Positions 46,922 to 56,958 are shown, counted from the first letter of the stretch. The stretch: 64,000 bases of DNA from Siminovitchia acidinfaciens (GCF_003605385.1 NZ_QYTV02000003.1:496001-560000); one strand, 5' to 3'. Numbers and translations are program-made. Notes: a model not told the origin generated them from the letters alone.

Positions 46922-46947
46922 GGCCGCCGTATTTTGGCGGCCATTTT
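46922..46947 (+). terminator. Terminator after ymfM
   Basis: GGCCGCC, loop GTATTTT, GGCGGCC, ATTTTC. Confidence 0.65.
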
Positions 46948-47097
46948 CAAGAAAAAATTACATAAAATAGGGATGGAGCTGACATAGCTCCGGGCGCTTT
47001 TGCTTGATCTGCCGAGTGAAGTTTGAGCTTTTGATAAGCGCTTAATGGTTGTCGCCCATATTCGGTGCGTTCGTTATCCTTAGGAGGAAGGCAACAA

Positions 47098-47676
47098 ATG
47101 AATTTACCTAATAAAATTACCATATCAAGAATCTTACTAATACCCGTATTTCTAATATTGATGCTGGCTCCACTTGACTGGGGAACCATTCATTATTTTA
47201 ATGCGGATATAGAAGTTGCACATTTTGCGGGCGCCATATTATTTATCATCGCTTCGGTCACCGACTGGATCGATGGCCACTTGGCCCGTAAATATAACCT
47301 TGTGACAAACCTGGGGAAATTTCTCGACCCACTAGCAGATAAACTCCTTGTTTCTGCTGCACTCATCGTGCTTGTGGAAATGCATCTTGCTCCATCGTGG
47401 ATAGTCATCGTTATCATAAGCCGGGAATTTGCTGTCACAGGTTTGCGCCTCATTTTGGCCGGAACAGGTGAAGTAGTTGCTGCCAACATGCTCGGGAAAA
47501 TCAAGACATGGGCACAAATCATTGCAATCAGTGCCTTGCTTCTTCACAATATGCCGTTCTCTGCTATTAACTTCCCATTTGCCGATATTATGCTATGGGT
47601 AGCTTTAATATTTACTGTTTGGTCTGGATGGGACTATTTTTATATCAATCGTGGGATCTTTAAGCACTCAAAGTAA
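47098..47676 (+). CDS. pgsA: CDP-diacylglycerol-glycerol-3-phosphate 3-phosphatidyltransferase
   Basis: Makes phosphatidylglycerol phosphate from the CdsA product. 192 residues from ATG 47098 after TTAGGAGGAAGG. The CDP-alcohol phosphotransferase signature is complete: DWIDGHLARKYNLVTNLGKF then LDPLAD. Multiple membrane helices. A GTG-type extension from 47065 is rejected. Followed after 17 bases by cinA. Confidence 0.96.
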   Translation: MNLPNKITISRILLIPVFLILMLAPLDWGTIHYFNADIEVAHFAGAILFIIASVTDWIDGHLARKYNLVTNLGKFLDPLADKLLVSAALIVLVEMHLAPSWIVIVIISREFAVTGLRLILAGTGEVVAANMLGKIKTWAQIIAISALLLHNMPFSAINFPFADIMLWVALIFTVWSGWDYFYINRGIFKHSK

Positions 47677-47693
47677 AGGGAGTGATGCATGAC

Positions 47694-48932
47694 ATGAAAG
47701 CTGAAATCATTGGAGTTGGAACGGAACTGCTGCTTGGACAAATTGCAAATACAAATGCGCAATATTTATCTGAACAATTGGCAGAAATAGGGGTCAACGT
47801 CTATTATCATACAGTAGTCGGTGATAATCCGGAGCGGCTGGCAAGTGCCATAAAGCTGGCTGAAACGAGAGCGGATCTTCTTATTTTTACGGGAGGATTG
47901 GGACCCACAAAGGATGATCTTACAAAAGAAATCATTGCCGAACGTTTGCAGCGTGAAATGGTGACAGACGAAGATTCGTGGAAAAAAATCCAGGAATACT
48001 TCAAGAAGACCGGGCGTTATATGACAGCGAACAATGAAAAACAGGCTTACGTCATCAAAGGAGCAACTGTGCTCCCGAACGATCACGGGATGGCACCCGG
48101 CATGTTTGCGAAAGAAGGAGATCATTATTACATGCTGCTTCCTGGGCCTCCGCATGAAATGAAGCCGATGTATAGAAATTATGGCCGGCAGGAAATCATT
48201 AAGCAACTGGAAAAAGTTGAGTGCATTGAATCAAGAGTACTTCGTTTTTTCAATATCGGTGAAGCGGAGATCGAAGATAGATTGTCTGACATCATCGATG
48301 CCCAAACGAATCCGACAGTAGCCCCATTGGCTGGAGACGGTGAAGTCACAGTCAGATTGACTGCAAGGAGCGATAACAAAGACAAGGCCGTGGTTATGCT
48401 CGATGACATAGAAAAGCAAGTGCAAGAAAAAGCTGGCGAATATCTTTACGGTTATGATGATACATCATTGATGGCCGAGCTTCTAAAGATTCTGGAAGAT
48501 CGGGAAATGACCATTGCTGCCGCGGAAAGCTTGACCGGCGGTCTGTTCCAGTCGGAAATGACAGCCGTTGTCGGGGTGAGCACGATGCTGCTTGGCGGAA
48601 TCGTCTGCTATTCGAATGATGCAAAGATCAAGCTGTGCAATGTAAAACCTGAGACTTTGGAAAAACATGGCGCGGTCAGCGAGCAATGTGCGATAGAGCT
48701 GGCTGATAATGTAAGAAAATCGTTGAATGCCGATATTGGCATCAGCTTTACGGGAGCGGCCGGACCAGATTCGCTTGAGGGCCATCCAGCGGGTACCGTG
48801 TGGATCGGCATGTCGTTCAAGGAAGGGCAATCCAAGGCAGTGCTGGTGAAATTAGCGGGTACACGTAACGGAAATAGAAGACGGTCTGTTAAAATGGGAT
48901 GCTATTATTTATTAAAAGAGTTAAAAAAATAG
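47694..48932 (+). CDS. cinA: CinA-family protein (nicotinamide-nucleotide amidohydrolase, competence-damage inducible)
   Basis: 412 residues from ATG 47694, nine bases after AAAGGGAGTG. N-terminal molybdopterin-binding-like domain (EIIGVGTELLLGQIANTNAQYLSEQLA, FTGGLGPTKDDLTKE, LLPGPPHEMKPM). The C-terminal CinA domain from about 255 has AAAESLTGGLFQSEM, VVCYSNDAKIKLCNV and ISFTGAAGPDSLEGHPAGTVWIG and belongs to the NMN deamidase family that recycles the NAD+ by-product of DNA ligase. Next to recA, as in many Gram-positives, though separated by a terminator. Confidence 0.94.
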   Translation: MKAEIIGVGTELLLGQIANTNAQYLSEQLAEIGVNVYYHTVVGDNPERLASAIKLAETRADLLIFTGGLGPTKDDLTKEIIAERLQREMVTDEDSWKKIQEYFKKTGRYMTANNEKQAYVIKGATVLPNDHGMAPGMFAKEGDHYYMLLPGPPHEMKPMYRNYGRQEIIKQLEKVECIESRVLRFFNIGEAEIEDRLSDIIDAQTNPTVAPLAGDGEVTVRLTARSDNKDKAVVMLDDIEKQVQEKAGEYLYGYDDTSLMAELLKILEDREMTIAAAESLTGGLFQSEMTAVVGVSTMLLGGIVCYSNDAKIKLCNVKPETLEKHGAVSEQCAIELADNVRKSLNADIGISFTGAAGPDSLEGHPAGTVWIGMSFKEGQSKAVLVKLAGTRNGNRRRSVKMGCYYLLKELKK

Positions 48933-48954
48933 AGCTTAACGGCTCTATTTTTTT
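48925..48954 (+). terminator. Terminator after cinA
   Basis: AAAAATAGAGC, loop, GCTCTATTTTTTT. It overlaps the cinA stop. Confidence 0.85.
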
Positions 48955-49139
48955 ATCCGTTCATAGTGACAGAAGCAACGGGAAAGTTGATAGAAGGGTC
49001 ACCATAAGGGTTTCATAGTGACAAGAAATATTGAAAGGATTTCCTGTGAAATTTAATTATTAACAGAAATTAGGTCCCGAAATACAACAGTCAGCTAGTG
49101 GAAATTAAATTTTCTTATCATTCCTACTGATGAAAATAC

Positions 49140-49153
49140 AGAATAAATGTTCG
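49140..49153 (+). promoter_or_regulatory. LexA (DinR)-type operator upstream of recA
   Basis: AGAATAAATGTTCG matches 12 of 14 positions of the Gram-positive box CGAACRNRYGTTCG. It lies just before the -35 element. Confidence 0.65.
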
Positions 49154-49161
49154 CTTTTTGC

Positions 49162-49190
49162 TTGGCAATGATATGAAAAGCAGGTATAAT
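49162..49190 (+). promoter_or_regulatory. SigA promoter of recA
   Basis: TTGGCA (49162-49167), 17-base spacer, TATAAT (49185-49190). The leader is about 65 bases. Confidence 0.8.
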
Positions 49191-49263
49191 ATAAATAGAT
49201 TTTGTAATGGAAATTCCATGGTTTGAAACTATGAATGAATATATTTTTTGAGGAGGAAAATGT

Positions 49264-50304
49264 GTGAGTGATCGTCAAGCGGCTTTAGATATGGCTTTGA
49301 AACAGATAGAAAAACAATTTGGAAAAGGGTCCATCATGAAATTAGGTGAACAGACGGACAGTAAGGTTTCAACCATCCCGAGCGGATCGCTGGCGCTTGA
49401 TATCGCGCTTGGCGTGGGCGGCTATCCAAGGGGACGGGTCATCGAAATATATGGCCCTGAAAGCTCCGGTAAAACAACTGTTGCTTTGCATGCGATTGCG
49501 GAAGCTCAATCGCGTGGGGGAACAGCGGCATTCATCGATGCGGAGCATGCACTCGACCCGGTTTATGCACAAAAATTAGGCGTCAATATTGATGAACTTC
49601 TTCTCTCCCAGCCTGATACAGGGGAGCAAGCTTTGGAAATAGCGGAAGCCCTCGTCCGGAGTGGTGCCATAGAGATTCTTGTTATTGACTCTGTCGCTGC
49701 TCTAGTACCAAAAGCGGAAATTGAAGGGGAAATGGGAGACGCACACGTTGGTTTGCAGGCGCGACTTATGTCCCAGGCATTAAGAAAGCTTTCTGGAGCG
49801 ATTAACAAATCAAAAACGATTGCTATCTTCATAAACCAAATCAGGGAGAAGGTAGGGGTCATGTTCGGAAACCCGGAAACCACACCGGGCGGTCGTGCTT
49901 TGAAATTCTATTCTTCAGTAAGGCTTGAAGTTCGCCGTGCAGAACAATTGAAGCAAGGGCAGGATATCGTAGGAAACAAGACAAGAATCAAGATTGTCAA
50001 AAATAAAGTAGCTCCTCCTTTCAGAGTGGCCGAAGTGGATATCATGTATGGGGAAGGAATTTCACGTGAAGGTGAAATCATCGATATGGGCTCCGAGCTT
50101 GATATTGTCCAAAAAAGCGGCTCCTGGTACTCATATAATGATGAGCGTCTCGGACAGGGGCGCGAAAACGCAAAGCTCTTCTTGAAGGAAAATGAAGATC
50201 TTCGCAGCGAGATCATGTACAAGATACGTGACTATTATGGATTGGATGAGGAAAGGACAGCCTCGGATGAAGATCAGGAAGAGTTCAGCCTGTTGGATCA
50301 ATAA
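49264..50304 (+). CDS. recA: Recombinase RecA
   Basis: Forms nucleoprotein filaments for homologous recombination and triggers LexA self-cleavage. 346 residues (348 in B. subtilis). GTG 49264 with GAGGAGGAAAATGT upstream; protein starts [28 protein letters not shown]. Walker [10 protein letters not shown] at about 64-72, Walker [23 protein letters not shown], loop L2 [28 protein letters not shown], acidic C-terminus. No intein. Confidence 0.98.
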   Translation: MSDRQAALDMALKQIEKQFGKGSIMKLGEQTDSKVSTIPSGSLALDIALGVGGYPRGRVIEIYGPESSGKTTVALHAIAEAQSRGGTAAFIDAEHALDPVYAQKLGVNIDELLLSQPDTGEQALEIAEALVRSGAIEILVIDSVAALVPKAEIEGEMGDAHVGLQARLMSQALRKLSGAINKSKTIAIFINQIREKVGVMFGNPETTPGGRALKFYSSVRLEVRRAEQLKQGQDIVGNKTRIKIVKNKVAPPFRVAEVDIMYGEGISREGEIIDMGSELDIVQKSGSWYSYNDERLGQGRENAKLFLKENEDLRSEIMYKIRDYYGLDEERTASDEDQEEFSLLDQ

Positions 50305-50307
50305 TAT

Positions 50308-50478
50308 AGAAAAGCGGAGGCCGCCTGTTTATCGGCGACAAGCGCTGCAGCTGGACAATAAAGAAAAGCGCTGACCGCCTCAAAGGCACAATCTGTGGCT
50401 TCGGCAGGCTCCAAGCGCGACATCTTGTCGCTTCGCTTGCACTAGTAATGACTGTCCGTCGAAGCCGGATAGTCATTA
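50308..50478 (+). repeat. Two interspersed fold-back repeats in tandem
   Basis: Short copy 50308-50360 (AGAAAAGCGGAGGCCGCCTG ... GCGCTGCAGCTGGACA) then a longer one beginning AGAAAAGCGCTGACCGCC. The latter has GGCACA-ATC-TGTGGC, and GCGACA-TCT-TGTCGC (50417-50431) followed by TTCGCTTGCACTAGTA. Confidence 0.75.
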
Positions 50479-50523
50479 GACTCTAAGTACCTTCTATACT
50501 TTTTTATCCCGATGAGAGGATTG

Positions 50524-50558
50524 AACAGCAAAACTTTTGTTTTGCTGTTTTCTTTTTA
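50524..50558 (+). terminator. Terminator after recA
   Basis: AACAGCAAAAC, loop TTTT, GTTTTGCTGTT, TTCTTTTT. Confidence 0.85.
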
Positions 50559-50724
50559 AGAATGCAAGGGTCGGTACTTGACAATAATTCGTCACACCTA
50601 TAAAATTAAACTGTATATTTTACAATTTTTTCTCGTAAAATTAGAGCTTGGCTCTGGATATTGTAACATGTACCAACCGACAGTTAGAAAATGATACAAG
50701 TTTATAGCAAGAGGGGGTGAAAAC

Positions 50725-52287
50725 ATGGATCTAACCATACTCATCATCTCCATTTTGCTTGCCCTTATCGTCGGTGTAGTTGTTGCCTATTTCATCTTTA
50801 AATCAGTTGCTCAAGCAAAGATAACAGGTGCACATGGTTCCGCGGAACAAATTTTGGAAGAAGCCAAGAGAGAAGCGGAATCTCTGAAGAAAGAAGCCCT
50901 GTTGGAAGCGAAGGATGAAAACCACAAACTCCGTATTGAAACTGAACGTGAACTTCGTGAACGAAGAACTGAATTGCAAAGACAGGAAAATCGCTTATTG
51001 CAAAAGGAGGAGAACCTCGACAGAAAAGATGACACTCTGTCCAAGCGGGAAGAACAGCTTGAACGGAAAGAGGACTCTCTGAATGGAAGACAACAACATA
51101 TTGAAGAGATGGAAAGCAAAGTGGATGAAATGATCCGCCAGCAAAAAGCAGAACTGGAACGCATCTCAGGGTTGACACGTGAGGAAGCCAAGACACTCCT
51201 TTTATCAAGTGTTGAGAAGGAATTGGCGCACGAAACTGCGCTGATGATTAAAGAGAGTGAAACACGCGCGAAGGAAGAGGCGGACAAGAAAGCGAAAAAC
51301 ATCCTTTCTCTCGCAATCCAGCGTTGTGCTGCCGAGCATGTGGCCGAAACGACAGTCTCAGTTGTCAACTTGCCTAACGATGAAATGAAAGGACGGATTA
51401 TCGGCCGCGAAGGAAGAAACATCCGAACCCTCGAAACATTGACAGGTATTGACCTCATCATAGATGACACACCAGAAGCTGTAATTTTGTCAGGCTTTGA
51501 TCCAATCAGACGGGAAACCGCTCGAATTGCACTGGAAAAGCTGGTACAAGACGGACGCATCCACCCAGCCAGAATTGAAGAAATGGTAGAGAAAGCAAGG
51601 CGTGAAGTCGATGAGCATATTCGTGAAGTTGGTGAACAGACAACATTTGAAGTTGGTGTTCACGGTCTCCACCCTGACTTGATAAAAATTCTTGGGCGAT
51701 TGAAATACCGGACAAGCTATGGTCAGAATGTTCTTAAGCATTCAATGGAAGTGGCTCATTTATCCGGATTACTTGCAGCCGAACTCGGGGAAGATGAAGC
51801 CTTGGCACGCCGCGCAGGACTCCTTCATGATATTGGAAAGGCAATTGACCATGAAGTCGAAGGAAGCCATGTGGAAATCGGAATTGAACTGGCTACCAAA
51901 TATAAGGAACATCCAGTTGTTATCAATAGTATTGCCTCTCACCATGGAGACACTGAGCCTACTTCAATCATTTCTGTTCTTGTCGCAGCAGCAGATGCAT
52001 TATCTGCAGCAAGACCAGGAGCACGGAGTGAAACGCTCGAAAGCTATATTAAACGACTGGAGAAGCTGGAAGAGATTTCGGAGTCATATGACGGAGTCGA
52101 AAAATCATTTGCCATTCAGGCGGGTAGAGAAGTCCGAATCATTGTCAAGCCCGAACAGATCAATGACTTGGAAGCACATCGGTTAGCCCGTGATATTCGT
52201 AAAAGAATTGAAGATGATCTTGATTACCCTGGACATATCAAAGTTACTGTCATCAGGGAAACAAGAGCAGTTGAATACGCTAAATAA
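50725..52287 (+). CDS. rny: Ribonuclease Y
   Basis: Membrane-bound endoribonuclease that starts mRNA decay in Bacillus. 520 residues, identical in length to B. subtilis. ATG 50725 after AGAGGGGGTG. N-terminal membrane helix ([21 protein letters not shown]), a long Lys/Glu/Arg coiled coil (about 30-190), KH domain ([20 protein letters not shown]) and HD domain with [17 protein letters not shown] and [11 protein letters not shown]. RicA in this window belongs to a complex that steers RNase Y. Confidence 0.98.
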   Translation: MDLTILIISILLALIVGVVVAYFIFKSVAQAKITGAHGSAEQILEEAKREAESLKKEALLEAKDENHKLRIETERELRERRTELQRQENRLLQKEENLDRKDDTLSKREEQLERKEDSLNGRQQHIEEMESKVDEMIRQQKAELERISGLTREEAKTLLLSSVEKELAHETALMIKESETRAKEEADKKAKNILSLAIQRCAAEHVAETTVSVVNLPNDEMKGRIIGREGRNIRTLETLTGIDLIIDDTPEAVILSGFDPIRRETARIALEKLVQDGRIHPARIEEMVEKARREVDEHIREVGEQTTFEVGVHGLHPDLIKILGRLKYRTSYGQNVLKHSMEVAHLSGLLAAELGEDEALARRAGLLHDIGKAIDHEVEGSHVEIGIELATKYKEHPVVINSIASHHGDTEPTSIISVLVAAADALSAARPGARSETLESYIKRLEKLEEISESYDGVEKSFAIQAGREVRIIVKPEQINDLEAHRLARDIRKRIEDDLDYPGHIKVTVIRETRAVEYAK

Positions 52288-52316
52288 AGCGGTGTGAATG
52301 ATTCACACCGCTTTTC
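52286..52316 (+). terminator. Terminator after rny
   Basis: AAAGCGGTGTGAAT, one base, ATTCACACCGCTTTT. 14-bp stem with a very short loop. Confidence 0.8.
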
Positions 52317-52405
52317 CTGTGCAAAAAACTACCAGGTTATATAAAATGGTACAATGAATATGATACAATCAGGGAAAATTAGTTTTTAGAAAAGAAGGGG
52401 CATGA

Positions 52406-53203
52406 ATGAATATATTATTTGTCGGTGATATTGTCGGTTCTATGGGAAGGGATATGGTCAAAGAATATTTGCCGAAATTAAAATCCCATTATAGACCACA
52501 AGTAACCATTGTAAATGGTGAGAACAGCGCCGCAGGAAGAGGAATCACCGAATCAATTTATAAACAATTGCTTGAAACAGGCGCCAATGCAGTTACGCTT
52601 GGAAACCATGCGTGGGATAATAAAGGAATCTTTGACTTTATTGATACTGCCAAATATTTGACAAGACCGGCAAATTTTCCGGATGCTCCTGGGACCGGAT
52701 TGGTCTTTTTAAGAATCAATGATATAGAGGCAGCAGTCATCAATCTTCAGGGCCGGACCTTTATGCCGCCCCTTGACTGTCCGTTCAAAAAAGCGGAAGA
52801 GTTGGTAGAGGCCGCCAAGGCCCGCACGAATATCATTTTTGTGGATTTCCATGCAGAAGCCACCAGCGAAAAACAGGCGATGGGATGGTTCCTTGACGGG
52901 AAAGTGTCTGCTGTAATTGGCACTCATACTCATGTTCAAACTGCGGATGAAAGAGTATTGCCTGAAGGCACTGCCTATTTGACAGATGTAGGCATGACTG
53001 GACCGTATGATGAAATTCTCGGCATGGATAAGAACCCTGTCTTACATCGGTTCCTGACTTCGTTACCTGCTCGTTTTGAGGTTCCGAAATCCGGACGAAC
53101 GCAACTATCCGCCTGTCTCATTCAAGTGGATAAAGAAACGGGAAGAGCAAAGTCAATTGAACGGATTATGATCAATGACGACAGGCCTTTTTTCAAGGAT
53201 TAA
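52406..53203 (+). CDS. ymdB: YmdB-family metallophosphodiesterase
   Basis: 265 residues (264 in B. subtilis), ATG 52406 after AAGAAGGGGC. Cyclic-nucleotide phosphodiesterase family, tied in B. subtilis to biofilm gene expression. Metal ligands are visible: FVGDIVGSMGRD, VNGENSAAGRG, GNHAWDNKGI, DFHAEATSEKQAMG and GTHTHVQTADE. It sits between rny and spoVS as expected. Confidence 0.95.
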   Translation: MNILFVGDIVGSMGRDMVKEYLPKLKSHYRPQVTIVNGENSAAGRGITESIYKQLLETGANAVTLGNHAWDNKGIFDFIDTAKYLTRPANFPDAPGTGLVFLRINDIEAAVINLQGRTFMPPLDCPFKKAEELVEAAKARTNIIFVDFHAEATSEKQAMGWFLDGKVSAVIGTHTHVQTADERVLPEGTAYLTDVGMTGPYDEILGMDKNPVLHRFLTSLPARFEVPKSGRTQLSACLIQVDKETGRAKSIERIMINDDRPFFKD

Positions 53204-53234
53204 CTCTTCTCAATAAAAATTTCAGTTTGGGACA

Positions 53235-53265
53235 AACCGGAATAGTTCCTCCAATCCCCGAATAT
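53235..53265 (+). promoter_or_regulatory. Candidate SigH promoter for spoVS
   Basis: ACCGGAATA (near 53236-53244), a 12-base spacer, then CCCGAATAT (53257-53265), near the SigH pattern RNAGGAWWW-N11/12-RNNGAATWW. spoVS is SigH-dependent in B. subtilis. Confidence 0.6.
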
Positions 53266-53340
53266 AGTATCAGTGGAAAGGTCTACCGCGGTTGCTTAAA
53301 TATGCAATCGATATGGGGAAATGACAAGGAGGAACAGGAA

Positions 53341-53601
53341 ATGGAGATATTAAAAGTTTCAGCAAAATCCAATCCAAATTCTGTAGCGGGCGCGTTGGCA
53401 GGGGTTCTCCGTGAAAGAGGCGGGGCGGAGATCCAAGCAATAGGAGCCGGGGCTTTGAATCAGGCAGTAAAGGCTGTTGCGATTGCAAGAGGATTTGTCG
53501 CCCCCGGCGGTGTAGATTTGATATGTATTCCCGCTTTCACGGACATTCTTATTGACGGAGAAGAACGAACAGCAATCAAGCTGATTGTGGAGCCAAGATA
53601 G
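53341..53601 (+). CDS. spoVS: Stage V sporulation protein S
   Basis: 86 residues, the exact family length. ATG 53341 after AAGGAGGAACAGGAA; longer readings from 53227 are unsupported. ALBA-like small protein affecting spore coat and cortex timing. Seen: ILKVSAKSNPNSVAGALAGVLRERG, AIGAGALNQAVKAVAIARGFVAPGGVDL, IDGEERTAIKLIVEPR. Confidence 0.97.
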   Translation: MEILKVSAKSNPNSVAGALAGVLRERGGAEIQAIGAGALNQAVKAVAIARGFVAPGGVDLICIPAFTDILIDGEERTAIKLIVEPR

Positions 53602-53661
53602 CGTAAATATAAAAGACCTGTTTCATGAGTACGGGTTTAATATAAGTGGAACACAAACTAT

Positions 53662-53695
53662 GAGTCGAATCCATATGGATTCGGCTTTTTTTTTA
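53662..53695 (+). terminator. Terminator after spoVS
   Basis: AGTCGAATCC, loop ATAT, GGATTCGGCT, then TTTTTTTT (one G-U pair). Confidence 0.85.
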
Positions 53696-53751
53696 TGGTT
53701 TAGCGTACTATAAAATTTTATGCATGTAGATAACTTGTTAATCGGTATATG

Positions 53752-53780
53752 CTTCGTCCAGCTCCAGCGCCTTTGTTCTG
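53752..53780 (-). repeat. Fragment of the interspersed fold-back repeat
   Basis: CTTCGTCCAGCTCCAGCGCC matches one end of the family in reverse orientation; the other end is missing. Confidence 0.5.
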
Positions 53781-53880
53781 TAAAAATAATATTTTTGCTT
53801 AGTTCAAAAGTGTTTTTTCGTGCGTATAAATAAAGTACAAGTCTTTACTGAGAGTAAAAGGCGGAGGGGGGTGTGCATCT

Positions 53881-54138
53881 TTGTTTGAAATATATAATGT
53901 TGCCATTGTCCCTTTAATCATTGGAATCGTACAGCTTTTAAAAAGATACGGATTCCCGGCAAAATATTCTCCGTTGGCTGCAATTTTCATGGGACTTGCA
54001 CTTGGAATTTTCTTCGTTACTCCCAATTTGAAGGAAGGTATAATCATCGGGTTGATGTTAGGTCTTTCCGCAAGCGGTCTGTATAGCGGCGGGAAAAATT
54101 TAATGGAAAATAATAATAAAAATAAAGATGTTAAGTAG
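53881..54138 (+). CDS. Small holin-like membrane protein
   Basis: 85 residues. TTG 53881 follows AGGCGGAGGGGGGTG. Two to three hydrophobic segments: VAIVPLIIGIVQLL, YSPLAAIFMGLALGIFFV and IIIGLMLGLSASGLYSGGKNL, with a short charged tail. This resembles small phage holins of the 5_2/Hol44 type (LKRYGFPAKYSPLAA, GLSASGLY). There is no endolysin next to it, and B. subtilis has tdh-kbl at this place. It may be a domesticated phage gene; function not shown. Confidence 0.75.
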   Translation: MFEIYNVAIVPLIIGIVQLLKRYGFPAKYSPLAAIFMGLALGIFFVTPNLKEGIIIGLMLGLSASGLYSGGKNLMENNNKNKDVK

Positions 54139-54158
54139 AGCTGAAAAGCTCTATTTTT
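54136..54158 (+). terminator. Terminator after the holin-like gene
   Basis: TAGAGCT, loop, AGCTCTA, TTTTT. Short 7-bp stem. Confidence 0.65.
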
Positions 54159-54413
54159 CAATATAGCTCCATTCAATGAAAAAAATAGATTTTTTCATCA
54201 AAGTGCAAATCGGCTAAAATTAATTACTAAAGTGTCTATTTTTTTATACGAATGATATTTTCGAATAATTATCTACAAAAGCAGTCCCCTGTTGTTTTCA
54301 AAAATAAAAGGGATTATACTAATAGAATGTATGGGAATAACCTGCATTGCGAATAAATCCATTTTGGCACTCAATAAGGCCAATTTTGTTTTTTAAATAG
54401 AAAGGGGATTTGT

Positions 54414-55955
54414 ATGAACGAAAAGCAGCGTTTGGAAAGTAAGCAAGTACAGCAAAGTGCCTCCTCTGATAAGGAAGAGAAGGATTACAGCAAGTATTTC
54501 CAAACTGTCTATATGCCTCCTTCCTTGAAAGATGCGAGAAAAAGGGGACGCGAAGAGGTTGAATATCATAAAGACTTCGAGATTCCCGAGGAACTTCTAA
54601 GTATGGGAGATGGAAGAAAGTTTTATATCCGTACGTATGGCTGCCAAATGAATGAACATGACACGGAGGTCATGGCGGGTATCTTCATGGGGCTTGGTTA
54701 TGAATATACGGAATCCGTTGATGATGCAGATGTTATTCTTTTAAACACATGTGCTATCCGTGAAAATGCTGAAAATAAAGTATTTGGCGAACTTGGGCAT
54801 TTGAAGCCGCTAAAATTGGAAAAGCCCGATTTGTTAATTGGCGTGTGCGGTTGCATGTCTCAAGAGGAGTCTGTCGTCAACCGGATTTTGCAAAAACATC
54901 AGTTCGTCGACATGATCTTTGGTACGCATAATATCCACCGCCTGCCGCAAATTTTGAATGAGGCTTATATGTCCAAGGAAATGGTCATCGAGGTTTGGTC
55001 CAAAGAAGGGGACATCATCGAGAACCTTCCAAAGGTAAGAATGGGCAATATTAAAGCATGGGTCAACATCATGTATGGATGTGACAAGTTTTGCACGTAT
55101 TGCATTGTTCCGTATACTCGCGGAAAGGAAAGAAGCCGTCGTCCCGAAGATATCATCCAGGAGGTCCGCCATCTGGCTGCACAGGGCTATAAAGAAATCA
55201 CTCTTTTAGGCCAGAATGTCAACGCGTACGGAAAAGATCTTGATAATATCCAATATGGCCTTGGAGATTTAATGGATGAGCTCAGAAAGATCGATATTCC
55301 TCGGATCAGGTTTACAACAAGCCATCCGCGCGACTTTGACGATCGGCTTATCGAAGTCCTTGCCAAAAAAGGCAATATGGTGGAACATATTCACTTGCCT
55401 GTTCAATCGGGATCGAGTGAAATTTTAAAAATTATGGGCCGAGTTTATAATCGCGAACAATATCTGGAGCTAGTACGAAAAATCAAAGCTGCTATTCCTG
55501 ATGTATCTTTGTCAACGGATATAATTGTCGGTTTCCCAAATGAGACGGATGAGCAATTTGAAGAGACAATGACACTATACGAGGAAGTGGGTTTTGAAAT
55601 TGCATACACTTTCATCTACTCTCCTCGTGAAGGTACACCCGCAGCGAAAATGAAAGATAATGTATCCATGGAAGTGAAGAAAGAAAGATTGCAGCGACTG
55701 AATAAATTGGTGAATGAGCTGTCAGCAAAAGCAATGAAGAAATACGAAGGCCAAGTCGTTGAAGTACTGGTTGAAGGCGAAAGTAAAAATAACCCTGACG
55801 TTCTTGCAGGATATACCCGTAAAAACAAATTGGTGAACTTCAAAGGTCCAAAGTCTGCCATCGGTACATTGGTTAATGTGAAAATTGTCGAGGCTAAAAC
55901 ATGGACACTGGACGGGGTAATGGTGGAAGAACTAGAAGCGGCTGAGGTGAATTAA
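54414..55955 (+). CDS. miaB: tRNA-2-methylthio-N6-dimethylallyladenosine synthase
   Basis: Radical-SAM methylthiotransferase that modifies A37 of tRNAs reading UNN codons. 513 residues (509 in B. subtilis). ATG 54414 after GAAAGGGGATTTG. An N-terminal extension of about 65 residues is followed by the first-cluster Cys ([29 protein letters not shown]), then the radical-SAM triad Cys223/227/230 in CDKFCTYC and the TRAM domain at the C-terminus. ricA follows after one base. Confidence 0.97.
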   Translation: MNEKQRLESKQVQQSASSDKEEKDYSKYFQTVYMPPSLKDARKRGREEVEYHKDFEIPEELLSMGDGRKFYIRTYGCQMNEHDTEVMAGIFMGLGYEYTESVDDADVILLNTCAIRENAENKVFGELGHLKPLKLEKPDLLIGVCGCMSQEESVVNRILQKHQFVDMIFGTHNIHRLPQILNEAYMSKEMVIEVWSKEGDIIENLPKVRMGNIKAWVNIMYGCDKFCTYCIVPYTRGKERSRRPEDIIQEVRHLAAQGYKEITLLGQNVNAYGKDLDNIQYGLGDLMDELRKIDIPRIRFTTSHPRDFDDRLIEVLAKKGNMVEHIHLPVQSGSSEILKIMGRVYNREQYLELVRKIKAAIPDVSLSTDIIVGFPNETDEQFEETMTLYEEVGFEIAYTFIYSPREGTPAAKMKDNVSMEVKKERLQRLNKLVNELSAKAMKKYEGQVVEVLVEGESKNNPDVLAGYTRKNKLVNFKGPKSAIGTLVNVKIVEAKTWTLDGVMVEELEAAEVN

Positions 55956-55956
55956 G

Positions 55957-56385
55957 ATGGCAAAATATACAAAAGAAGATATTGTTGCTCGTGCACATGA
56001 ATTGGCAAAAATGATTGCCAATACAGATGAAGTGGATTTCTTTAAACGTGCAGAGGCGCAAATTAACGAAAATCAAAAAGTCAGAGAAATGATTGCAAGT
56101 ATCAAAAGCTTACAGAAACAAGCGGTCAATTTTCAGCATTACGAAAAAGACCGTGCGTTGAAGCTTGTTGAAGAGAAACTGGAAAATCTGGAGAAAGAAC
56201 TAGATGAAATACCGATTGTCCAGGAGTTCAAACAATCACAAACGGATGTCAACGACTTGCTACAAATGGTAGCAAGCGCCATTTCCAATAAAGTCACAGA
56301 TGAAATCCTTATTTCAACAGGAGGAGATCTCTTGTCAGGTGAGACTGGATCCAAGATTAAAAATAGCTCATCAAGCTGCTCCTGA
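55957..56385 (+). CDS. ricA: RicA (YmcA), part of the RicAFT iron-sulfur complex
   Basis: 142 residues (143 in B. subtilis). With RicF and RicT it stimulates RNase Y cleavage and Spo0A phosphorylation, and it is needed for competence, biofilm and sporulation. All-helical: YTKEDIVARAHELAKMIANTDEVDFFKRAEAQI, then FQHYEKDRALKLVEEKLENLEKELDEIPIVQEF. Its only cysteine is at position 141, next to the C-terminus, where cluster-binding cysteine is expected. ATG 55957 with GAGGTGAATTAAG upstream; cotranscribed with miaB. Confidence 0.94.
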   Translation: MAKYTKEDIVARAHELAKMIANTDEVDFFKRAEAQINENQKVREMIASIKSLQKQAVNFQHYEKDRALKLVEEKLENLEKELDEIPIVQEFKQSQTDVNDLLQMVASAISNKVTDEILISTGGDLLSGETGSKIKNSSSSCS

Positions 56386-56426
56386 TTAATCTGTTTTATA
56401 TTAAGGAGCATTCAGAGAAATCCGAG

Positions 56427-56462
56427 CCTTCGCCCATTTTGGGGTGAAGGTTTATTTTTTTC
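56427..56462 (+). terminator. Terminator after ricA
   Basis: CCTTCGCCC, loop, GGGGTGAAGG, TTTATTTTTTTC. Confidence 0.8.
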
Positions 56463-56950
56463 TTAAATTGCTCCGTGTACATTTTAAGAAGAGAAAGGTC
56501 TGGAAATATTGAATGCCAGGAAGGTAAACCCTCGAAAACCTCCTAGAAAAACGAAAGTTTCACTCAAGCATTAAGTTAATTGCACAACATTTTCCAAGTG
56601 TTTTTTGGAATACCTTCTATATATTCGAAACTTCCCTTCGTTTGCTGTTAAATCGCGAGAGCACTTAATCGTGAATATCGTTTGCTCTGTAGGTGAAGCG
56701 GTGGGATACCTGCCCGCACAGTAGATAAAGCTCCCTATTTCCTTTCACATGCCTATCATGTCTTTCTCTGCACGGACAAACACCCAATCATGACTAATAC
56801 CATATTCTATTGTGAGCAGCCAGGCTTTCGATGTGTCTTTTTTATGTGGAAAAATTAAGAATGGACCGGCGGAAAGAATCTGAATTGCGACTCTGGATAA
56901 CTGCCTAAATATAGGCGGTCAAGGGGATTCAAATTAAGCACAGGAGTCCA
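56463..56950. other. Gap of about 490 bases before cotE without a supported gene
   Basis: No frame here has a ribosome binding site, and no match to the repeats in this window was seen. A 116-codon minus-strand frame at 56855-57205 mostly overlaps cotE and is a shadow. Confidence 0.5.
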
Positions 56951-56958
56951 GACGAATG

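Noticed and set aside
50811-51560. 249-codon minus-strand frame opposite rny
   Set aside because: Ser/Arg/Phe-rich mirror of the Lys/Glu coiled coil of RNase Y.
51719-52186. 155-codon plus-strand frame inside rny
   Set aside because: Out of frame with the conserved HD domain and without a Shine-Dalgarno.
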